The notes: generated by a model from the sequence alone, not told the origin. A stretch of DNA of 64,000 nt from Comamonas odontotermitis (GCF_020080045.1 NZ_CP083451.1:62001-126000), one strand, 5' to 3'. Positions 8,165 through 18,254 are shown, counted from the first letter of the stretch. Made by a program: numbers and translations.

Positions 8165-10603
8165 ATGGATATTCACGTTTTGACCGATGTGGCACCCCGC
8201 TCATCCCGCCCTGCACGCCGCGCAGCCGGCGGTGCGCAGCGCATGGCAGCGGCATCCACACGCTTTTCCACCACGGCCATCGCCAGCCTGTGCATGGCCA
8301 TGCTGTGGACGGCCCCGGCCATAGGCCAGACCGCGCCCGCAGCAGCCACTGACGATGCGGGCCTGGTGTTGCGCAGCAGCCCCCGCCTGCAAGAAGCCCT
8401 GAGCTCCAACCAGCGCGGTCAGATGCCGGTGTTCATAGAGGGCGACGATCTGACCGGGCAGACCGCCGATATGACCACCGTCACCGGAAATGCCATGCTG
8501 CGCCGCGCTGACACCATGATCCGCGCCGACCGCCTGCGCTACTACGAACCCACCGACACGGCCTATGCCGACGGCAACGTACACATCAACCGCGCAGGCA
8601 GCGTGTTCGATGGCACCGAGTTGCAACTGCAGCTCGATTCTTTCGAGGGCTACTTCAAGGACGCCAACTACCGCCTGCTCCAGAACAACGCCTATGGCGT
8701 GGCCTCGCAGGTGGATTTCATCGACCGCGACCGCTCGGTGGTGCACCAGGGCACCTACACCACCTGCCAGCGCAATGATGAAGCCACCTGGACGCCGGAC
8801 TGGATGATCCGCGCCGACAAGATCAGCATCGACACCCTCGAAGAAGTGGGCGTGGCCGAAAACGCCGTGCTCGAATTCAAGGGCGTGCCGATCCTGCCCG
8901 TGCCGCGCATGAGCTTTCCGCTGTCGGAAAAGCGCAAGTCCGGCCTGCTGCCGCCCACCATGTCCCTGGACAGCGACAGCGGCTTCACCTATTCGCAGCC
9001 CTATTACTGGAACATCGCCCCCAACCGCGACGCTACCATCACGCCGACGGTCATGCTCAAGCGCGGCGCGGCGCTTGCCGGTGAGTTCCGCTACCTGGAG
9101 CCGACCTACAGAGGCACCTTGGCCGGTCTGTACATGCCCGGCGACAAGCTGCGCGACCGGGACCGCTGGTCGTGGCTGTGGCAGCACACCAGCAGCCTCG
9201 ATTCGCCCATCGGCGGCCTGGGCCTGAACATCAACCTCAAGCGCGTCAGCGACTCGGACTACTGGCACGATTTCCAGAGCAATGGCTACAAGCTCAACGA
9301 GCGCCTGCTCAACAGCGAAGCCTCTGTCAGCTGGTCGCGCGACGACCACAGCCTGCTGCTGCGTGCGCAGAAGTGGCAGACGCTGCAGGATCCGCTCTCG
9401 CCGATCGTGCCGCCGTATGACCGCATGCCGCAGTTGCAGTACCGCTACACCCCGCAGAACCTGCCGTTCGGCCTGGAAGCCACCATCGAAGCCGATGCAA
9501 CCCGTTTCCGCGCCGACGAAAACCTGCTGCGCCAGCCCAATGCCGACCGCGGCTACGTGCAGGCCGAAATCAGCCGCCCCTTCGTGGCGCCCCAGGGCTT
9601 CATCACGCCCAAGCTGATGCTCAACTCGCGCCACTACGGTTTCGACAACTCGCTCTACAGCACCGTGAGCAGCAAGAGCCTGACGATTCCCACCGTCAGC
9701 CTCGACAGCGGCCTGGTGTTCGAGCGCAATACGCAGCTGTTTGGCCGCAACCTGATCCAGACGCTGGAGCCCCGCGCCTTCTACACCTACACGCCCTACC
9801 GCGACCAGAGCATGGTGCCGGTGTACGACACGGCGCCGTACGACTTCAGCTTTGCCACCATCTTCAGCTCCAATTCGTTCAGCGGCTACGACCGCATTGC
9901 CGACAACAACATGCTGACCGTGGGTGCCACCACCCGCTTTCTGGACGCCGATACCGGCGCAGAAGCCGCGCGCTTCGGCATTGCCCAACGCCTGCGCTTT
10001 TCCGACCAGAAGGTTGTCATGCCCGGCGCCAGCCCTGCAAACGAGCGCTGGTCGGACATCATGCTGGGTGCCGGCATCAACTGGACGCCGAAATGGGGCT
10101 TTGACACCACCGTGCAGTTCAACCCGGATGATGGCCGCTCGGTGCGCTCCACGATGTCTGCCCGCTACAAGCCAGGCGATTACAAGACCCTGGCCGTGGC
10201 CTACCGCTTCCAGGCACAGACCAGCGAGCAGTGGGACGTTGGCTGGCAGTGGCCGGTCGACCAGATCTTCAGCGACGGCGGCAAAAAGGCCAAGGGCGAA
10301 GGCCGCTGGTACACTGTCGGCCGCCTGAACTACAGCATGCGCGACAAGAAGCTGGTGGATTCGGTCATCGGCCTGGAATATGCCGGTTGCTGCTGGAGCA
10401 GCCGTGTCGTGCTGCAGCGCCTGCAGAATTCGCTGGTGCAAGCCAACACCAAGCTGCTGTTCCAGATCGAGTTCACCGGCTTGACCCGTCTCACCCTGGG
10501 TTCCGACCCGCTGGTCAGCATGCGCGACAACGTGCCCGGCTACCAAATGCTGCCCACCGGCAAGGGAGCAGCCGTTCCCAGCCGCTTCAGCAATTACGAT
10601 TGA
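8165..10603 (+). CDS. lptD: LPS-assembly protein LptD
   Basis: An 812-residue outer-membrane beta-barrel that inserts lipopolysaccharide into the outer leaflet together with LptE. A signal peptide is visible at residues about 27-53 (FSTTAIASLCMAMLWTAPA). The OstA-like N-terminal jellyroll, with GNAMLRRADTMIRADRLRYY, spans about 95-210. The barrel domain follows, with NIAPNRDATITPTVMLKRG and the C-terminal region containing YAGCCWSSRVV, whose Cys pair matches the disulfide-forming cysteines of LptD. The start could be the later ATG at 8243, since the first 26 residues are unusually long before a signal peptide. surA follows at once, the usual arrangement. Confidence 0.95.
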   Translation: MDIHVLTDVAPRSSRPARRAAGGAQRMAAASTRFSTTAIASLCMAMLWTAPAIGQTAPAAATDDAGLVLRSSPRLQEALSSNQRGQMPVFIEGDDLTGQTADMTTVTGNAMLRRADTMIRADRLRYYEPTDTAYADGNVHINRAGSVFDGTELQLQLDSFEGYFKDANYRLLQNNAYGVASQVDFIDRDRSVVHQGTYTTCQRNDEATWTPDWMIRADKISIDTLEEVGVAENAVLEFKGVPILPVPRMSFPLSEKRKSGLLPPTMSLDSDSGFTYSQPYYWNIAPNRDATITPTVMLKRGAALAGEFRYLEPTYRGTLAGLYMPGDKLRDRDRWSWLWQHTSSLDSPIGGLGLNINLKRVSDSDYWHDFQSNGYKLNERLLNSEASVSWSRDDHSLLLRAQKWQTLQDPLSPIVPPYDRMPQLQYRYTPQNLPFGLEATIEADATRFRADENLLRQPNADRGYVQAEISRPFVAPQGFITPKLMLNSRHYGFDNSLYSTVSSKSLTIPTVSLDSGLVFERNTQLFGRNLIQTLEPRAFYTYTPYRDQSMVPVYDTAPYDFSFATIFSSNSFSGYDRIADNNMLTVGATTRFLDADTGAEAARFGIAQRLRFSDQKVVMPGASPANERWSDIMLGAGINWTPKWGFDTTVQFNPDDGRSVRSTMSARYKPGDYKTLAVAYRFQAQTSEQWDVGWQWPVDQIFSDGGKKAKGEGRWYTVGRLNYSMRDKKLVDSVIGLEYAGCCWSSRVVLQRLQNSLVQANTKLLFQIEFTGLTRLTLGSDPLVSMRDNVPGYQMLPTGKGAAVPSRFSNYD

Positions 10604-12015
10604 TGCATTCGAACATGAAACAACGCATTCTTACCTGGAGCGCAGCCTGCAGCCTGGCGCTGCTGGCCACGGCCACCTCGGCACAGGGGTTCAAGCAGGC
10701 CAATGACAAGGGAGCGGGCGGCATGCGCCTCAAGGAAACAGCAGGCGCCAGCGCGCCGGCAAGCTCCCGCAGCACGCAACTGACGCCCCGCTCGGCGGAC
10801 TTCATCGTCGCCGTCGTCAATTCCGAGCCCATCACCAATGTCGAAGTGCAGCAGCAGTACGACCGCATGGTGGCGCAGGCCGACAGCAGCAACGCGCTCT
10901 CTCCTTCCGCCATGCGCCGCCAGGCCCTGGAAATGCTGATCGCGCAGAAGATCCAGCTGCAGATGGCTGCCGAGCGCAACATCTCGGTGGACAGCTTCGC
11001 CATCCAGCAGGCCGAGGAAAACGTCGCCCGCCAGAACAGCCTGACCATGCCGCAACTGCAGGAACGCCTGCAGCGCGAAGGCATCGCACCCGCCCAGTTC
11101 CGCGCCGATCTGAAGAAGCAGTTGACGATCCAGAAACTGCGCGAAGTGGAAGTTGACGCCAAGGTCAAGGTCAACGACCTGGAAGTGGACCAGTACCTGC
11201 GCGAACAGAAGGCCAAGGCCGGTGTGGCCGATTCGGCGGTGCAACTGAACCTGGGCCACATCCTGGTGGCGGTGCCGGAAAACGCCAGCCCCGATGAAGT
11301 GCAGAAGCTCCAGGCCAAAGCCCAGGCTGCAGTGGACAAGATTCGCGGCGGCGAAAGCTTTGACAGCGCCGTGCGCGAATTCTCGGACGTACCCGACGGC
11401 AAGGGCGGCGGCGCCATGGGCCTGCGCCCTGCCGACCGCTACCCCGAGCTGTTCGTCAACGCCACCAAGTCCACGGCTGTTGGCGGCATTGCCGGGCCGA
11501 TACGCTCGCCTGCAGGTTTTCACGTGCTCAAGGTGCTGGAGAAGAACACTGGCGAAGTACCCGCCATCGTCACCCAGAGCCATGTCCGCCACATCCTGCT
11601 GCGCCCCGGCCCCAAGCTGACCGAAGCGCAGGCGGTGGAGCGCCTCGAAGACTATCGCCGCCGTGTGATGGACCGCCAGGACACGTTTGAAGAGCTGGCG
11701 CGCCGCTACTCGGAAGACGGCAGCGCCAAGAGCGGCGGCGACCTGGGCTGGACCAACCCACACCAGTTCGTGCCCGAGTTCGAAGAAGCCATGAATGCCT
11801 TGCAGCCCGGCGATATCAGCCAGCCCATCGCTTCACGCTTTGGCATCCACCTGATCCAGCTGGAAGGCCGCCGCGAAGCCAAGCTGAACCAGCGCGAGCA
11901 GCGCGACCTGGTACGCAACATCGTGCGCGAGAAAAAGCTGGAGCAATCCTTCAACACCTGGGCGCAGGAAGCGCGTGCCCGCGCCTATGTGGAATACCGC
12001 GATCCGCCACAGTAA
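10603..12015 (+). CDS. surA: Periplasmic chaperone and peptidyl-prolyl isomerase SurA
   Basis: A protein of about 470 residues that escorts outer-membrane proteins, LptD among them, through the periplasm. A signal peptide (residues about 5-30, ending ATATSAQG) leads to the SurA N-terminal chaperone domain (about 65-220). Two parvulin domains follow: LNLGHILVAVPENAS begins the first and SHVRHILLRPGPKL the second, and FDSAVREFSD and FEELARRYSEDGSAKSGGDLG are their cores. The ATG at 10603 overlaps the lptD stop as TGATG; the ATG at 10615 is an alternative. Overlap with lptD suggests one operon and coupled translation. Length and domain order are normal. Confidence 0.95.
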   Translation: MHSNMKQRILTWSAACSLALLATATSAQGFKQANDKGAGGMRLKETAGASAPASSRSTQLTPRSADFIVAVVNSEPITNVEVQQQYDRMVAQADSSNALSPSAMRRQALEMLIAQKIQLQMAAERNISVDSFAIQQAEENVARQNSLTMPQLQERLQREGIAPAQFRADLKKQLTIQKLREVEVDAKVKVNDLEVDQYLREQKAKAGVADSAVQLNLGHILVAVPENASPDEVQKLQAKAQAAVDKIRGGESFDSAVREFSDVPDGKGGGAMGLRPADRYPELFVNATKSTAVGGIAGPIRSPAGFHVLKVLEKNTGEVPAIVTQSHVRHILLRPGPKLTEAQAVERLEDYRRRVMDRQDTFEELARRYSEDGSAKSGGDLGWTNPHQFVPEFEEAMNALQPGDISQPIASRFGIHLIQLEGRREAKLNQREQRDLVRNIVREKKLEQSFNTWAQEARARAYVEYRDPPQ

Positions 12016-12100
12016 CCAGCCTGGATGACCCTGCCTGCTGCTGTGACAGTGCGGCGGTGTCATCATCGATAAAGGCCGCAGGTCTTCCCTTATTTTTCAG

Positions 12101-12120
12101 GCGGTGCTTTGGCACCGCTT
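12101..12120 (+). terminator. Hairpin between surA and rsmA
   Basis: The sequence GCGGTG, a six-base loop, CACCGC is followed by a short run of T. It may act as a weak terminator or attenuator after surA. The rsmA start codon begins only about 12 bases later, so it could also sit in the rsmA leader. Confidence 0.45.
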
Positions 12121-12129
12121 TGTCATTGC

Positions 12130-12891
12130 ATGAAACACATTCCCCGCAAACGCTTTGGCCAGAACTTCCTGACCGACGGCGGCATCATCGACTCCATCGT
12201 CCAGGCCATCCACCCGCAGCCCGGCCAGCCCATGGTCGAGATCGGCCCTGGCCTCATGGCGCTCACCCAGCCCCTCGTCGAACGCCTGGGCAAGCTCACC
12301 GTGATCGAGCTGGACCGCGATCTGGCCGTGCGTCTGCGCCTGCGGCCCGAGCTCGATGTCGTCGAATCCGACGTGCTCAAGGTAGACTTTCGCGCCATCG
12401 CCCAGCACCTGGGCGTGCCCAAGCTGCGCGTGGTTGGCAACCTGCCCTACAACATCTCCAGCCCCATCCTGTTTCACCTGCTCGAACAGGTGGATGTGGT
12501 GCAGGACCAGCACTTCATGCTGCAAAAAGAGGTGATCGACCGCATGGTGGCCCGGCCCGCTACATCCGACTACGGGCGCCTCACCGTGATGCTCCAATGG
12601 CGTTACGCCATGGAGAACGTGCTGTTTGTGCCGCCAGAGAGCTTTGACCCGCCCCCCAAGGTGGACAGTGCCGTGGTGCGCATGGTGCCGCGCGAGCAGC
12701 CTGCGCAGCTCAACCCCAAGGTGCTCGAAGAGATGGTACAGGTCGCCTTCAGCCAGCGGCGCAAGATTCTGCGCAACACCCTGGGCAAATGGCTGGAGCA
12801 AAAAGGCTTTGCTGGCGATTTCGACCTGCAGCGCCGTGCCGAAGAAGTACCCGTGGCCGAGTACGAAGCGCTGGCGGCCCATTTCTCGTGA
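12130..12891 (+). CDS. rsmA: 16S rRNA (adenine-1518/1519 N6)-dimethyltransferase RsmA
   Basis: A 253-residue KsgA-type methyltransferase that dimethylates two adjacent adenines in the 3' hairpin of 16S rRNA during small-subunit maturation. It opens with the family signature RKRFGQNFL. Motif [15 protein letters not shown] binds S-adenosylmethionine, and motif [17 protein letters not shown] holds the catalytic NLPY. The C-terminal [12 protein letters not shown] is also characteristic. The ATG at 12130 is used because an upstream ATG would add seven residues before the conserved start. In E. coli pdxA lies between surA and rsmA; it is absent here. Confidence 0.95.
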   Translation: MKHIPRKRFGQNFLTDGGIIDSIVQAIHPQPGQPMVEIGPGLMALTQPLVERLGKLTVIELDRDLAVRLRLRPELDVVESDVLKVDFRAIAQHLGVPKLRVVGNLPYNISSPILFHLLEQVDVVQDQHFMLQKEVIDRMVARPATSDYGRLTVMLQWRYAMENVLFVPPESFDPPPKVDSAVVRMVPREQPAQLNPKVLEEMVQVAFSQRRKILRNTLGKWLEQKGFAGDFDLQRRAEEVPVAEYEALAAHFS

Positions 12892-12955
12892 TTGAAAATG
12901 GATAGCAAAATGCGCTTGCCAGCTGTACGCTGGCAGCGTATTTCTCCCAAATAAA

Positions 12956-12980
12956 AACGCCCGGCTTGACCGGGCGTTCT
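12956..12980. terminator. Bidirectional terminator between rsmA and the barstar gene
   Basis: A 9-bp perfect stem, AACGCCCGG with CCGGGCGTT, and a five-base loop CTTGA. A-rich sequence precedes it and TTCTT follows, so it can work for rsmA on the plus strand and for the converging inhibitor gene on the minus strand. Confidence 0.8.
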
Positions 12981-13001
12981 TGCAGGTGAAATCGTACCGT
13001 T

Positions 13002-13451
13002 CTACAGAAACGAGTAAAAGCAGCGAAACGGAATCTTGCGCTCTGCCCAGTACTCGGCCGCGTCCATGAAAACGTCGAGCAGCTGTTCGCGCGCCTCCCG
13101 GTCAAACTTCATGGCGGTTGGAATCTGGTCCAGCACCACGACAAAGCCAGGTTGCGGGCCACTTTTGTGCAGCGGATCGGTCAGGCAGTCGTACAGCGCA
13201 TCAAAGTTCTTGCCATAGTGCGGCGGGAAGTAGAACTGCATGCCGATCAGCTCCAGCACATCGGCCTTTGACAAGGCATGCGCCAGATTGGCATACAAAA
13301 AATGCTGGCCCAGTGCCTGGGCCGCATCCCGCAGATCTTCCAGGCGGTAGGCGCGGATGGCCTGCACGATGTTCGGTCGCACAAAGCGCAGCGGCGTATC
13401 CTGTACCTGACGAAGTGGAGCGTCCATCTCCGTAGCTCTTTCCATTAGCAT
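13002..13451 (-). CDS. Barstar-family ribonuclease inhibitor
   Basis: A protein of up to 149 residues related to barstar, the intracellular inhibitor of barnase-type RNases. The key helix reads YGKNFDALYDCLTDPL, with two Asp residues that in barstar face the RNase active site. The barstar-like region spans about residues 50-148. Starts at 13451, 13445 and 13427 are all possible; the last has a GA-rich stretch upstream but would be shorter. It lies just downstream of a secreted RNase gene on the same strand, so it is most likely the matching immunity protein kept in the cytoplasm. Confidence 0.85.
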   Translation of the reverse strand: MLMERATEMDAPLRQVQDTPLRFVRPNIVQAIRAYRLEDLRDAAQALGQHFLYANLAHALSKADVLELIGMQFYFPPHYGKNFDALYDCLTDPLHKSGPQPGFVVVLDQIPTAMKFDREAREQLLDVFMDAAEYWAERKIPFRCFYSFL

Positions 13452-13556
13452 CTTGAAAAACCATGCCCCATCAGGGGTTCCATTGGCATTGTTGACCTAC
13501 CCGATCCCTCAGCGCAAGCCGTTTCTTGCGGAAAAGCGACATAGGACGGTTCTGAC

Positions 13557-13970
13557 TCACTCATTCACAATACGGCGAAAGCTGCTGTAGTGGTCGCTGG
13601 TGTAATAGCAGGTGTCCGGCACCGTGGGCACCTGGCCGCCGCAGACAATGCGGCGCGCGCCTCGGTCACGTGAGCCAGGGGTTTTCACGGTGTATTCGCG
13701 GTAATAGCCCCGTTTTTGCCGGGGCAAAATACGTTCGCGGTTACCAAATACCACCCCATCCTTGTCGTGCGGAAAAGGGCCGCCGTCCAGAATCAATGCA
13801 TAGGTCTTGCGGCCCTGAGCGGGCAGATCTGCCAGCACCACGGTATCCAGTCCATCACCGGAAAACATCCCACCGCGCGCCTGCGCCAAGCCCGGCGCCA
13901 GCATGACACCGGCGCTCGCCACACACACCATCACAGACCGGCGGGCTATCGAAGCCAGTGCATTCAGCAT
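13557..13970 (-). CDS. Secreted guanyl-specific ribonuclease (barnase/RNase Sa type)
   Basis: A 137-residue exported RNase of the microbial N1/T1-Sa family, which cleaves RNA after guanosine. A signal peptide covers residues about 1-32 (ending GLAQARG). The mature domain has the expected catalytic triad: Glu92 in REYTV, Arg107 in ARRI, and His127 in SDHYSSF. GNRERILP is the usual base-recognition region. Two Cys residues (110 and 121) could form a disulfide after export. The barstar-like gene follows 105 bp downstream, making a toxin-inhibitor pair. Small size and exact catalytic match make the call firm; the biological target (competitors, prey or nutrient RNA) is not shown. Confidence 0.9.
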   Translation of the reverse strand: MLNALASIARRSVMVCVASAGVMLAPGLAQARGGMFSGDGLDTVVLADLPAQGRKTYALILDGGPFPHDKDGVVFGNRERILPRQKRGYYREYTVKTPGSRDRGARRIVCGGQVPTVPDTCYYTSDHYSSFRRIVNE

Positions 13971-14050
13971 TCACGACACCTTTCAGAATTACGGGTTATC
14001 CCGAAAATTCAGCCAGCCAGTGTGACGGATTACCCCCCAAAATGCAAGAA

Positions 14051-14073
14051 GCCTGCCCAAAATTTGAGCAGGC
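14051..14073 (-). terminator. Probable maeB terminator
   Basis: The arms GCCTGC and GCAGGC are separated by 11 bases, 65 bp beyond the maeB stop on the minus strand. The T-run that follows is broken, so termination strength is uncertain. Confidence 0.5.
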
Positions 14074-14137
14074 ATCTCAGACTTTCACCATTCAGCGGAC
14101 CTGAGGCAGGCCACTGAGTGGTGTCAAATCGTTGCTA

Positions 14138-16450
14138 TCAGCGTGCAAAATTCGCATCTGCCACTGCAATTGCCGTCATATTGACGATGCGGCGTACCGT
14201 GGCGCTTGGCGTCATGATGTGCACCGGCTGGGCAGCACCCAGCAGGATGGGGCCAATCGCGATATTGCCGCCAGCGGCCGTCTTGAGCAGGTTGTAACTG
14301 ATGTTGGCCGCATCAATATTGGGCAGCACCAGCAGATTGGCGCTGCCTGTCAGCGGGCTGTTAGGCATCACGTTGGCGCGTTGCTTGGGGTCCAGCGCCA
14401 CATCGCCATGCATTTCGCCATCCACTTCCAGCCAAGGCGCCTGTACCCGGAGCAGGTCCAGCACCTGGCGCATCTTGACGGCGCTGGGCTGGTTGGACGA
14501 GCCAAAGTTGCTGTGCGACAACAAGGCCGCCTTGGGCTTGATGCCAAAGCGCGTCAACTCCTCGGCCGCCATGATGGTGATTTCGGCCAGTTGCTCGGCA
14601 GTCGGGTCGTAGTTGACGTGCGTGTCCACCAGAAACACCTGACGGTCCGGCAGCAGCAGGCCATTCATGCAGGCAAAGGTGTCCACACCCGCGCGGCGGC
14701 CGATCACCTGCTCGATGTACTGCAGGTGATGCATGGTCTGGCCCCAGGTGCCGCAGATCAGGCCGTCCACTTCGCCCTTGTGCAGCATCATGCTGCCGAT
14801 CAGGCTCAGGCGGCGGCGCATCTCGATCTTGGCAATCGGCACGGTCACGCCCTTGCGTTCCGTCATCTGATGGTAAGTTTGCCAAAAATCACGGTAACGG
14901 TGGTCTTGTTCCACGTTCACGATGTCGTAGTCCACGCCTTCCCGCAGGCGCAGACCGAATTTCTCGATGCGCTGGGCAATGATGGCGGGGCGACCGATCA
15001 GCGTGGGGCGGGCGACGCGCTCGTCCACCACGATCTGCGCTGCACGCAAGATACGCTCTTCCTCGCCTTCCGCGTAGGCAATGCGCTTTCTGGCGGCCTT
15101 CTTGGCTGCCATGAAGATGGGTTTCATGGCCGTGCCGGACGCGTAGACAAAGGTCTGCAGATGCTGGCGGTAGGCATCCATGTCCTGGATCGGGCGCTCC
15201 GCCACGCCACATGCAGCAGCGGCCTCGGCCACGGCCGGGGCGATCTTCATCATCAGGCGCGGGTCAAACGGCTTGGGGATCAGGTATTCTGGACCGAAGG
15301 ACAGATCCTGGCCCGCATAGGCATTGGCCACTTCCTCGGTCTGCTCTGCCTGTGCCAGATCGGCAATGGCGTGCACCGTGGCAATTTCCATCTCGGTGGT
15401 GATGGTGGTGGCGCCGCAGTCGAGCGCACCACGGAAGATGTAGGGGAAGCACAGGACGTTGTTGACCTGGTTCGGGTAGTCCGAGCGACCGGTGGCCATG
15501 ATGATGTCGTCGCGCACCGCCTTGGCGTCTTCTGGCGTGATTTCGGGGTTGGGGTTGGCCAGCGCAAAGATGATGGGGCGCGCTGCCATGCGCTGCACCA
15601 TGTCCGGCTTGAGCACGCCGCCTGCAGACAGGCCCAGGAACACGTCTGCGCCGTCGATCACCTGCGACAGCGTGCGCTTGTCGGTATCTTGCGCAAAAAG
15701 CACCTTATCTTCATCCATCAGCTCGGTACGGCCCTTGTAGACCACGCCAGCGATGTCGGTGACCATAACGTTCTCACGCTTGAGACCGATCTCCAGCAGC
15801 AGGTTCAGACAAGCCAGCGCTGCAGCACCTGCTCCCGAAGCCACCAGCTTCACCTCGTCAATCTTCTTGCCCGCCACCTTGAGCGCGTTGACCATGGCCG
15901 CAGCCACGGTGATGGCTGTGCCATGCTGGTCGTCGTGGAAGACCGGGATGTTCAGGCGCTTGCGCAGTTCGCGCTCCACAAAGAAGCACTCGGGCGCCTT
16001 GATGTCTTCCAGGTTGATGGCGCCAAAGGTGGGTTCGAGCGCGGCAATCACATCCACCAGCTTTTGTGGGTCTTTTTCGTTGATTTCAATGTCAAAGACG
16101 TCAACACCAGCGAATTTCTTGAACAGAACGCCCTTGCCTTCCATCACCGGCTTGGAAGCCAAGGCGCCGATGTCGCCCAGGCCCAGCACTGCCGTGCCGT
16201 TGGAGATGACGGCCACCAGATTGCCTCGGCTGGTGTACTTGAAGGCCGCAGCGGGGTCCTTGACGATTTCCTCACAAGGGGCAGCGACGCCGGGCGAGTA
16301 GGCCAGCGCCAGATCGTGCTGGTTGGCCATGGGCTTGGTGGCCGCAATCGCCACCTTGCCGGGGCGGGGAAACTGGTGATACTCCAGTGCGGACTGGCGC
16401 AACAGGGCACGTTTATCCACCGCGGTCGGTGTTGAATTCTTATCAGTCAT
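14138..16450 (-). CDS. maeB: NADP-dependent malic enzyme fused to phosphotransacetylase domain
   Basis: A 770-residue MaeB-type enzyme that converts malate to pyruvate and CO2 with NADP. Residues about 1-430 are the malic enzyme part, with the substrate-binding [13 protein letters not shown], the metal-binding [11 protein letters not shown] and the nucleotide-binding [16 protein letters not shown]. Residues about 440-770 resemble phosphate acetyltransferase ([23 protein letters not shown]). In studied homologues this part is regulatory, sensing acetyl-CoA, rather than catalytic. The ATG at 16450 has a GGAG six bases upstream and was preferred over one 18 bases earlier. It stands alone as a transcription unit. 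Confidence 0.94.
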   Translation of the reverse strand: MTDKNSTPTAVDKRALLRQSALEYHQFPRPGKVAIAATKPMANQHDLALAYSPGVAAPCEEIVKDPAAAFKYTSRGNLVAVISNGTAVLGLGDIGALASKPVMEGKGVLFKKFAGVDVFDIEINEKDPQKLVDVIAALEPTFGAINLEDIKAPECFFVERELRKRLNIPVFHDDQHGTAITVAAAMVNALKVAGKKIDEVKLVASGAGAAALACLNLLLEIGLKRENVMVTDIAGVVYKGRTELMDEDKVLFAQDTDKRTLSQVIDGADVFLGLSAGGVLKPDMVQRMAARPIIFALANPNPEITPEDAKAVRDDIIMATGRSDYPNQVNNVLCFPYIFRGALDCGATTITTEMEIATVHAIADLAQAEQTEEVANAYAGQDLSFGPEYLIPKPFDPRLMMKIAPAVAEAAAACGVAERPIQDMDAYRQHLQTFVYASGTAMKPIFMAAKKAARKRIAYAEGEEERILRAAQIVVDERVARPTLIGRPAIIAQRIEKFGLRLREGVDYDIVNVEQDHRYRDFWQTYHQMTERKGVTVPIAKIEMRRRLSLIGSMMLHKGEVDGLICGTWGQTMHHLQYIEQVIGRRAGVDTFACMNGLLLPDRQVFLVDTHVNYDPTAEQLAEITIMAAEELTRFGIKPKAALLSHSNFGSSNQPSAVKMRQVLDLLRVQAPWLEVDGEMHGDVALDPKQRANVMPNSPLTGSANLLVLPNIDAANISYNLLKTAAGGNIAIGPILLGAAQPVHIMTPSATVRRIVNMTAIAVADANFAR

Positions 16451-16746
16451 AGCGATCTCCGGCATCACTCAGCATTCAGCAATCACAAACAAGGCAGCTG
16501 ACGGGGATATGCACTCAAGGCCGGAACAAGATGGAGCGATGCCGGCAGCACCGCCGTTACGAGGCAGGCATTCCCGGCAAACCATCCACCGACGGTTGAA
16601 GGCAAATCCGTAAACAGGCCGCAAAGCCTTGCGGTCTGTACACAGCGCCACTGCAGGCCATTGTAGGCGCAGGCCTCATCATGCCGCATTGCGAAAGCCG
16701 CCAAGTCCCATGAAAAAGAGTTATGACCTTTTGTGATGGACTCGCT

Positions 16747-16768
16747 GCACTGCAACAAAACGCAGTGC
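16747..16768. promoter_or_regulatory. Inverted repeat upstream of maeB
   Basis: A perfect 7-bp inverted repeat, GCACTGC and GCAGTGC, with an 8-base A-rich spacer, inside the 440-bp region between maeB and the next rightward gene. It could be an operator for either. No other feature was recognised between 16451 and 16888. Confidence 0.35.
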
Positions 16769-16888
16769 CTCCAGAGTGCGATTCCATTTCTTAAACCGCC
16801 ACGAAACACATGCTAGGCCGCACGGCAGGAGCCTGCTGCCGATAGAATGCATATTTGCGCTATTTCTGGCCGCTTGGGCCCACCTGTC

Positions 16889-17521
16889 ATGGATTTGTTG
16901 CTACTGGTTCTTCTTATTTTGGTCGTGAGCTTTGTGCTGCGCACCAAGGCCCAAAAGCAGCGTATTGCCGTGCTGGCGCATTTTTTGCGTAATTACGACA
17001 TTGAAAAGCTGATGGAGCGCCTGGTGGGCAGCTACATGCGCGCGCTCGATGAAAAGGATCCCGCGCGCCAGCAGCAGATCTGGGAGCTGCAGCAGCCGGT
17101 GGAAAACAGCCTGGCAAGCCAGTTCGGCAATTTTGCCGACGCGCTGGCCAAGGCGCCCGAGCCTGCCAATGGCGCCACTTTCCGCATCGGCACCCAGGCG
17201 CTGGGCTTTCCGTTTGCCCGGCTGATCGAAAAACTGCAGGGCGACCGGGGCAGTTTTGACCTGCGCACGGCCATTCGCATCCATGCGGACGGCATTGCCG
17301 CCGTGGTGGCCAATGCCGAGGGGCGCAGCCCCAAGGAGCGCGCCTACACCTTGCTGGCCGAGATGTACCTAATGCAGCACACCTGCCACTGGTACTGCAA
17401 ATCCAAGGCAGTAGCCTCCGCGCGCATGCAGCTGCGCAACCAGACCACCTACGAGCAGGTGGTGCAGAGCGTATCGCCCGCCACGCGCAATGCCTATCTG
17501 GCACTCACGGGCCAGCGTTAA
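16889..17521 (+). CDS. Membrane-anchored hypothetical protein
   Basis: A 210-residue protein of unknown function. Residues about 2-20 (MDLLLLVLLILVVSFVLR) form one hydrophobic anchor, and the rest is a soluble, mostly helical domain with the landmarks HFLRNYDIEKLMERLVGSY and MQHTCHWYCKSKAVASAR. No catalytic motif is evident. The ATG at 16889 starts directly at the anchor; a 14-residue upstream extension is less likely. It stands upstream of a small lipoprotein gene on the same strand, about 145 bp away. No family could be named with confidence. Confidence 0.65.
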   Translation: MDLLLLVLLILVVSFVLRTKAQKQRIAVLAHFLRNYDIEKLMERLVGSYMRALDEKDPARQQQIWELQQPVENSLASQFGNFADALAKAPEPANGATFRIGTQALGFPFARLIEKLQGDRGSFDLRTAIRIHADGIAAVVANAEGRSPKERAYTLLAEMYLMQHTCHWYCKSKAVASARMQLRNQTTYEQVVQSVSPATRNAYLALTGQR

Positions 17522-17666
17522 GCATCCATCGAAAGCCCCGTTTCACCCGCAATCCTGCGTGCAATTGCCGCCATCGGCTGACAACGCAATGGCCCCCGCC
17601 CCTGCACAATGGCTCTACCAAGCGTTTGCCGCAGGCACGCCTGTTGACTGGAAAAAGGGGGAACAC

Positions 17667-18035
17667 ATGCCACTATCTTCGCAAACGGCCCTGGTGGCCC
17701 TGCTGCTGTCCAGCGCCGCACTGTTGAGCGCCTGCGACCAGGCGCATTCCGTCCATGCCTCGGCACCGCCGGGCACGGTGGCGGCACAGATACAGCCCGT
17801 ACCTGACAAGCCCCTTTTCAACGACCCCATCGTCAAGTCGCACGACGTGCTTCCGCACGCCAAGGCCGATACCCAGGAGCCCTTGCCACCTGCGGTTGCA
17901 CTGGCATCGGCCACGGCCCCCAGCGCGAGCGCAACCCCCACTGATGCACAGGGCGGAGGCGTCAACCCCGCCGCAGGCATGGGCGCTGCCATCACCGACA
18001 GCAAGGGCGCACAGCATGACGGGGACGGAAAATAG
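17667..18035 (+). CDS. Small lipoprotein, unknown function
   Basis: A 122-residue lipoprotein. The N-terminus has a charged-free hydrophobic signal and the lipobox LLSAC, so the mature protein would begin at the Cys at residue 22. The rest is low-complexity, rich in Pro, Ala and Ser, with no recognisable fold. The ATG at 17667 was chosen because GGGGGAA sits seven bases upstream and it starts the signal peptide; the frame is open further upstream without meaning. Function unknown. Confidence 0.65.
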   Translation: MPLSSQTALVALLLSSAALLSACDQAHSVHASAPPGTVAAQIQPVPDKPLFNDPIVKSHDVLPHAKADTQEPLPPAVALASATAPSASATPTDAQGGGVNPAAGMGAAITDSKGAQHDGDGK

Positions 18036-18082
18036 ACCATGCGGCGCAACGCGGCGCGGCTGACCACACCAAAGGAAATAAA

Positions 18083-18125
18083 AGCTATTATTTTGATAGC
18101 TATAGGCGCTTAATGGGTAGGTGCT
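18083..18125 (+). repeat. Dispersed stem-loop repeat copy
   Basis: GCTATTATTTTGATAGCTAT followed by AGGCGCTTAATGGG, matching the repeat core seen at 6808 and 41461. It lies in the 219-bp gap between the lipoprotein gene and mmsA, which holds nothing else but the mmsA terminator. Confidence 0.55.
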
Positions 18126-18205
18126 GAGAGCCAATAACACCATACCTGCATACCAGCACCATGGATCACAAATGTAAACCGATCACGCCTGCACCCACCA
18201 TGACA

Positions 18206-18227
18206 AAGGGCGCCCATTGGCGCCCTT
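18206..18227 (-). terminator. Terminator of the aminotransferase-mmsA unit
   Basis: A 9-bp perfect stem, AAGGGCGCC with GGCGCCCTT, and a four-base loop, 28 bp past the mmsA stop on the minus strand, followed there by a short T stretch. Confidence 0.65.
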
Positions 18228-18254
18228 GTGGTTTCTTGCTGGGCCAGACGGCGA

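Noticed and set aside
8201..10546. A very long open frame antisense to lptD
   Set aside because: It mirrors the codon phase of lptD in GC-rich DNA, has low-complexity His/Gln/Ala composition and no family motif. The same holds for long antisense frames across maeB, mmsA/aminotransferase, phoD/monooxygenase and the iorB-like gene.
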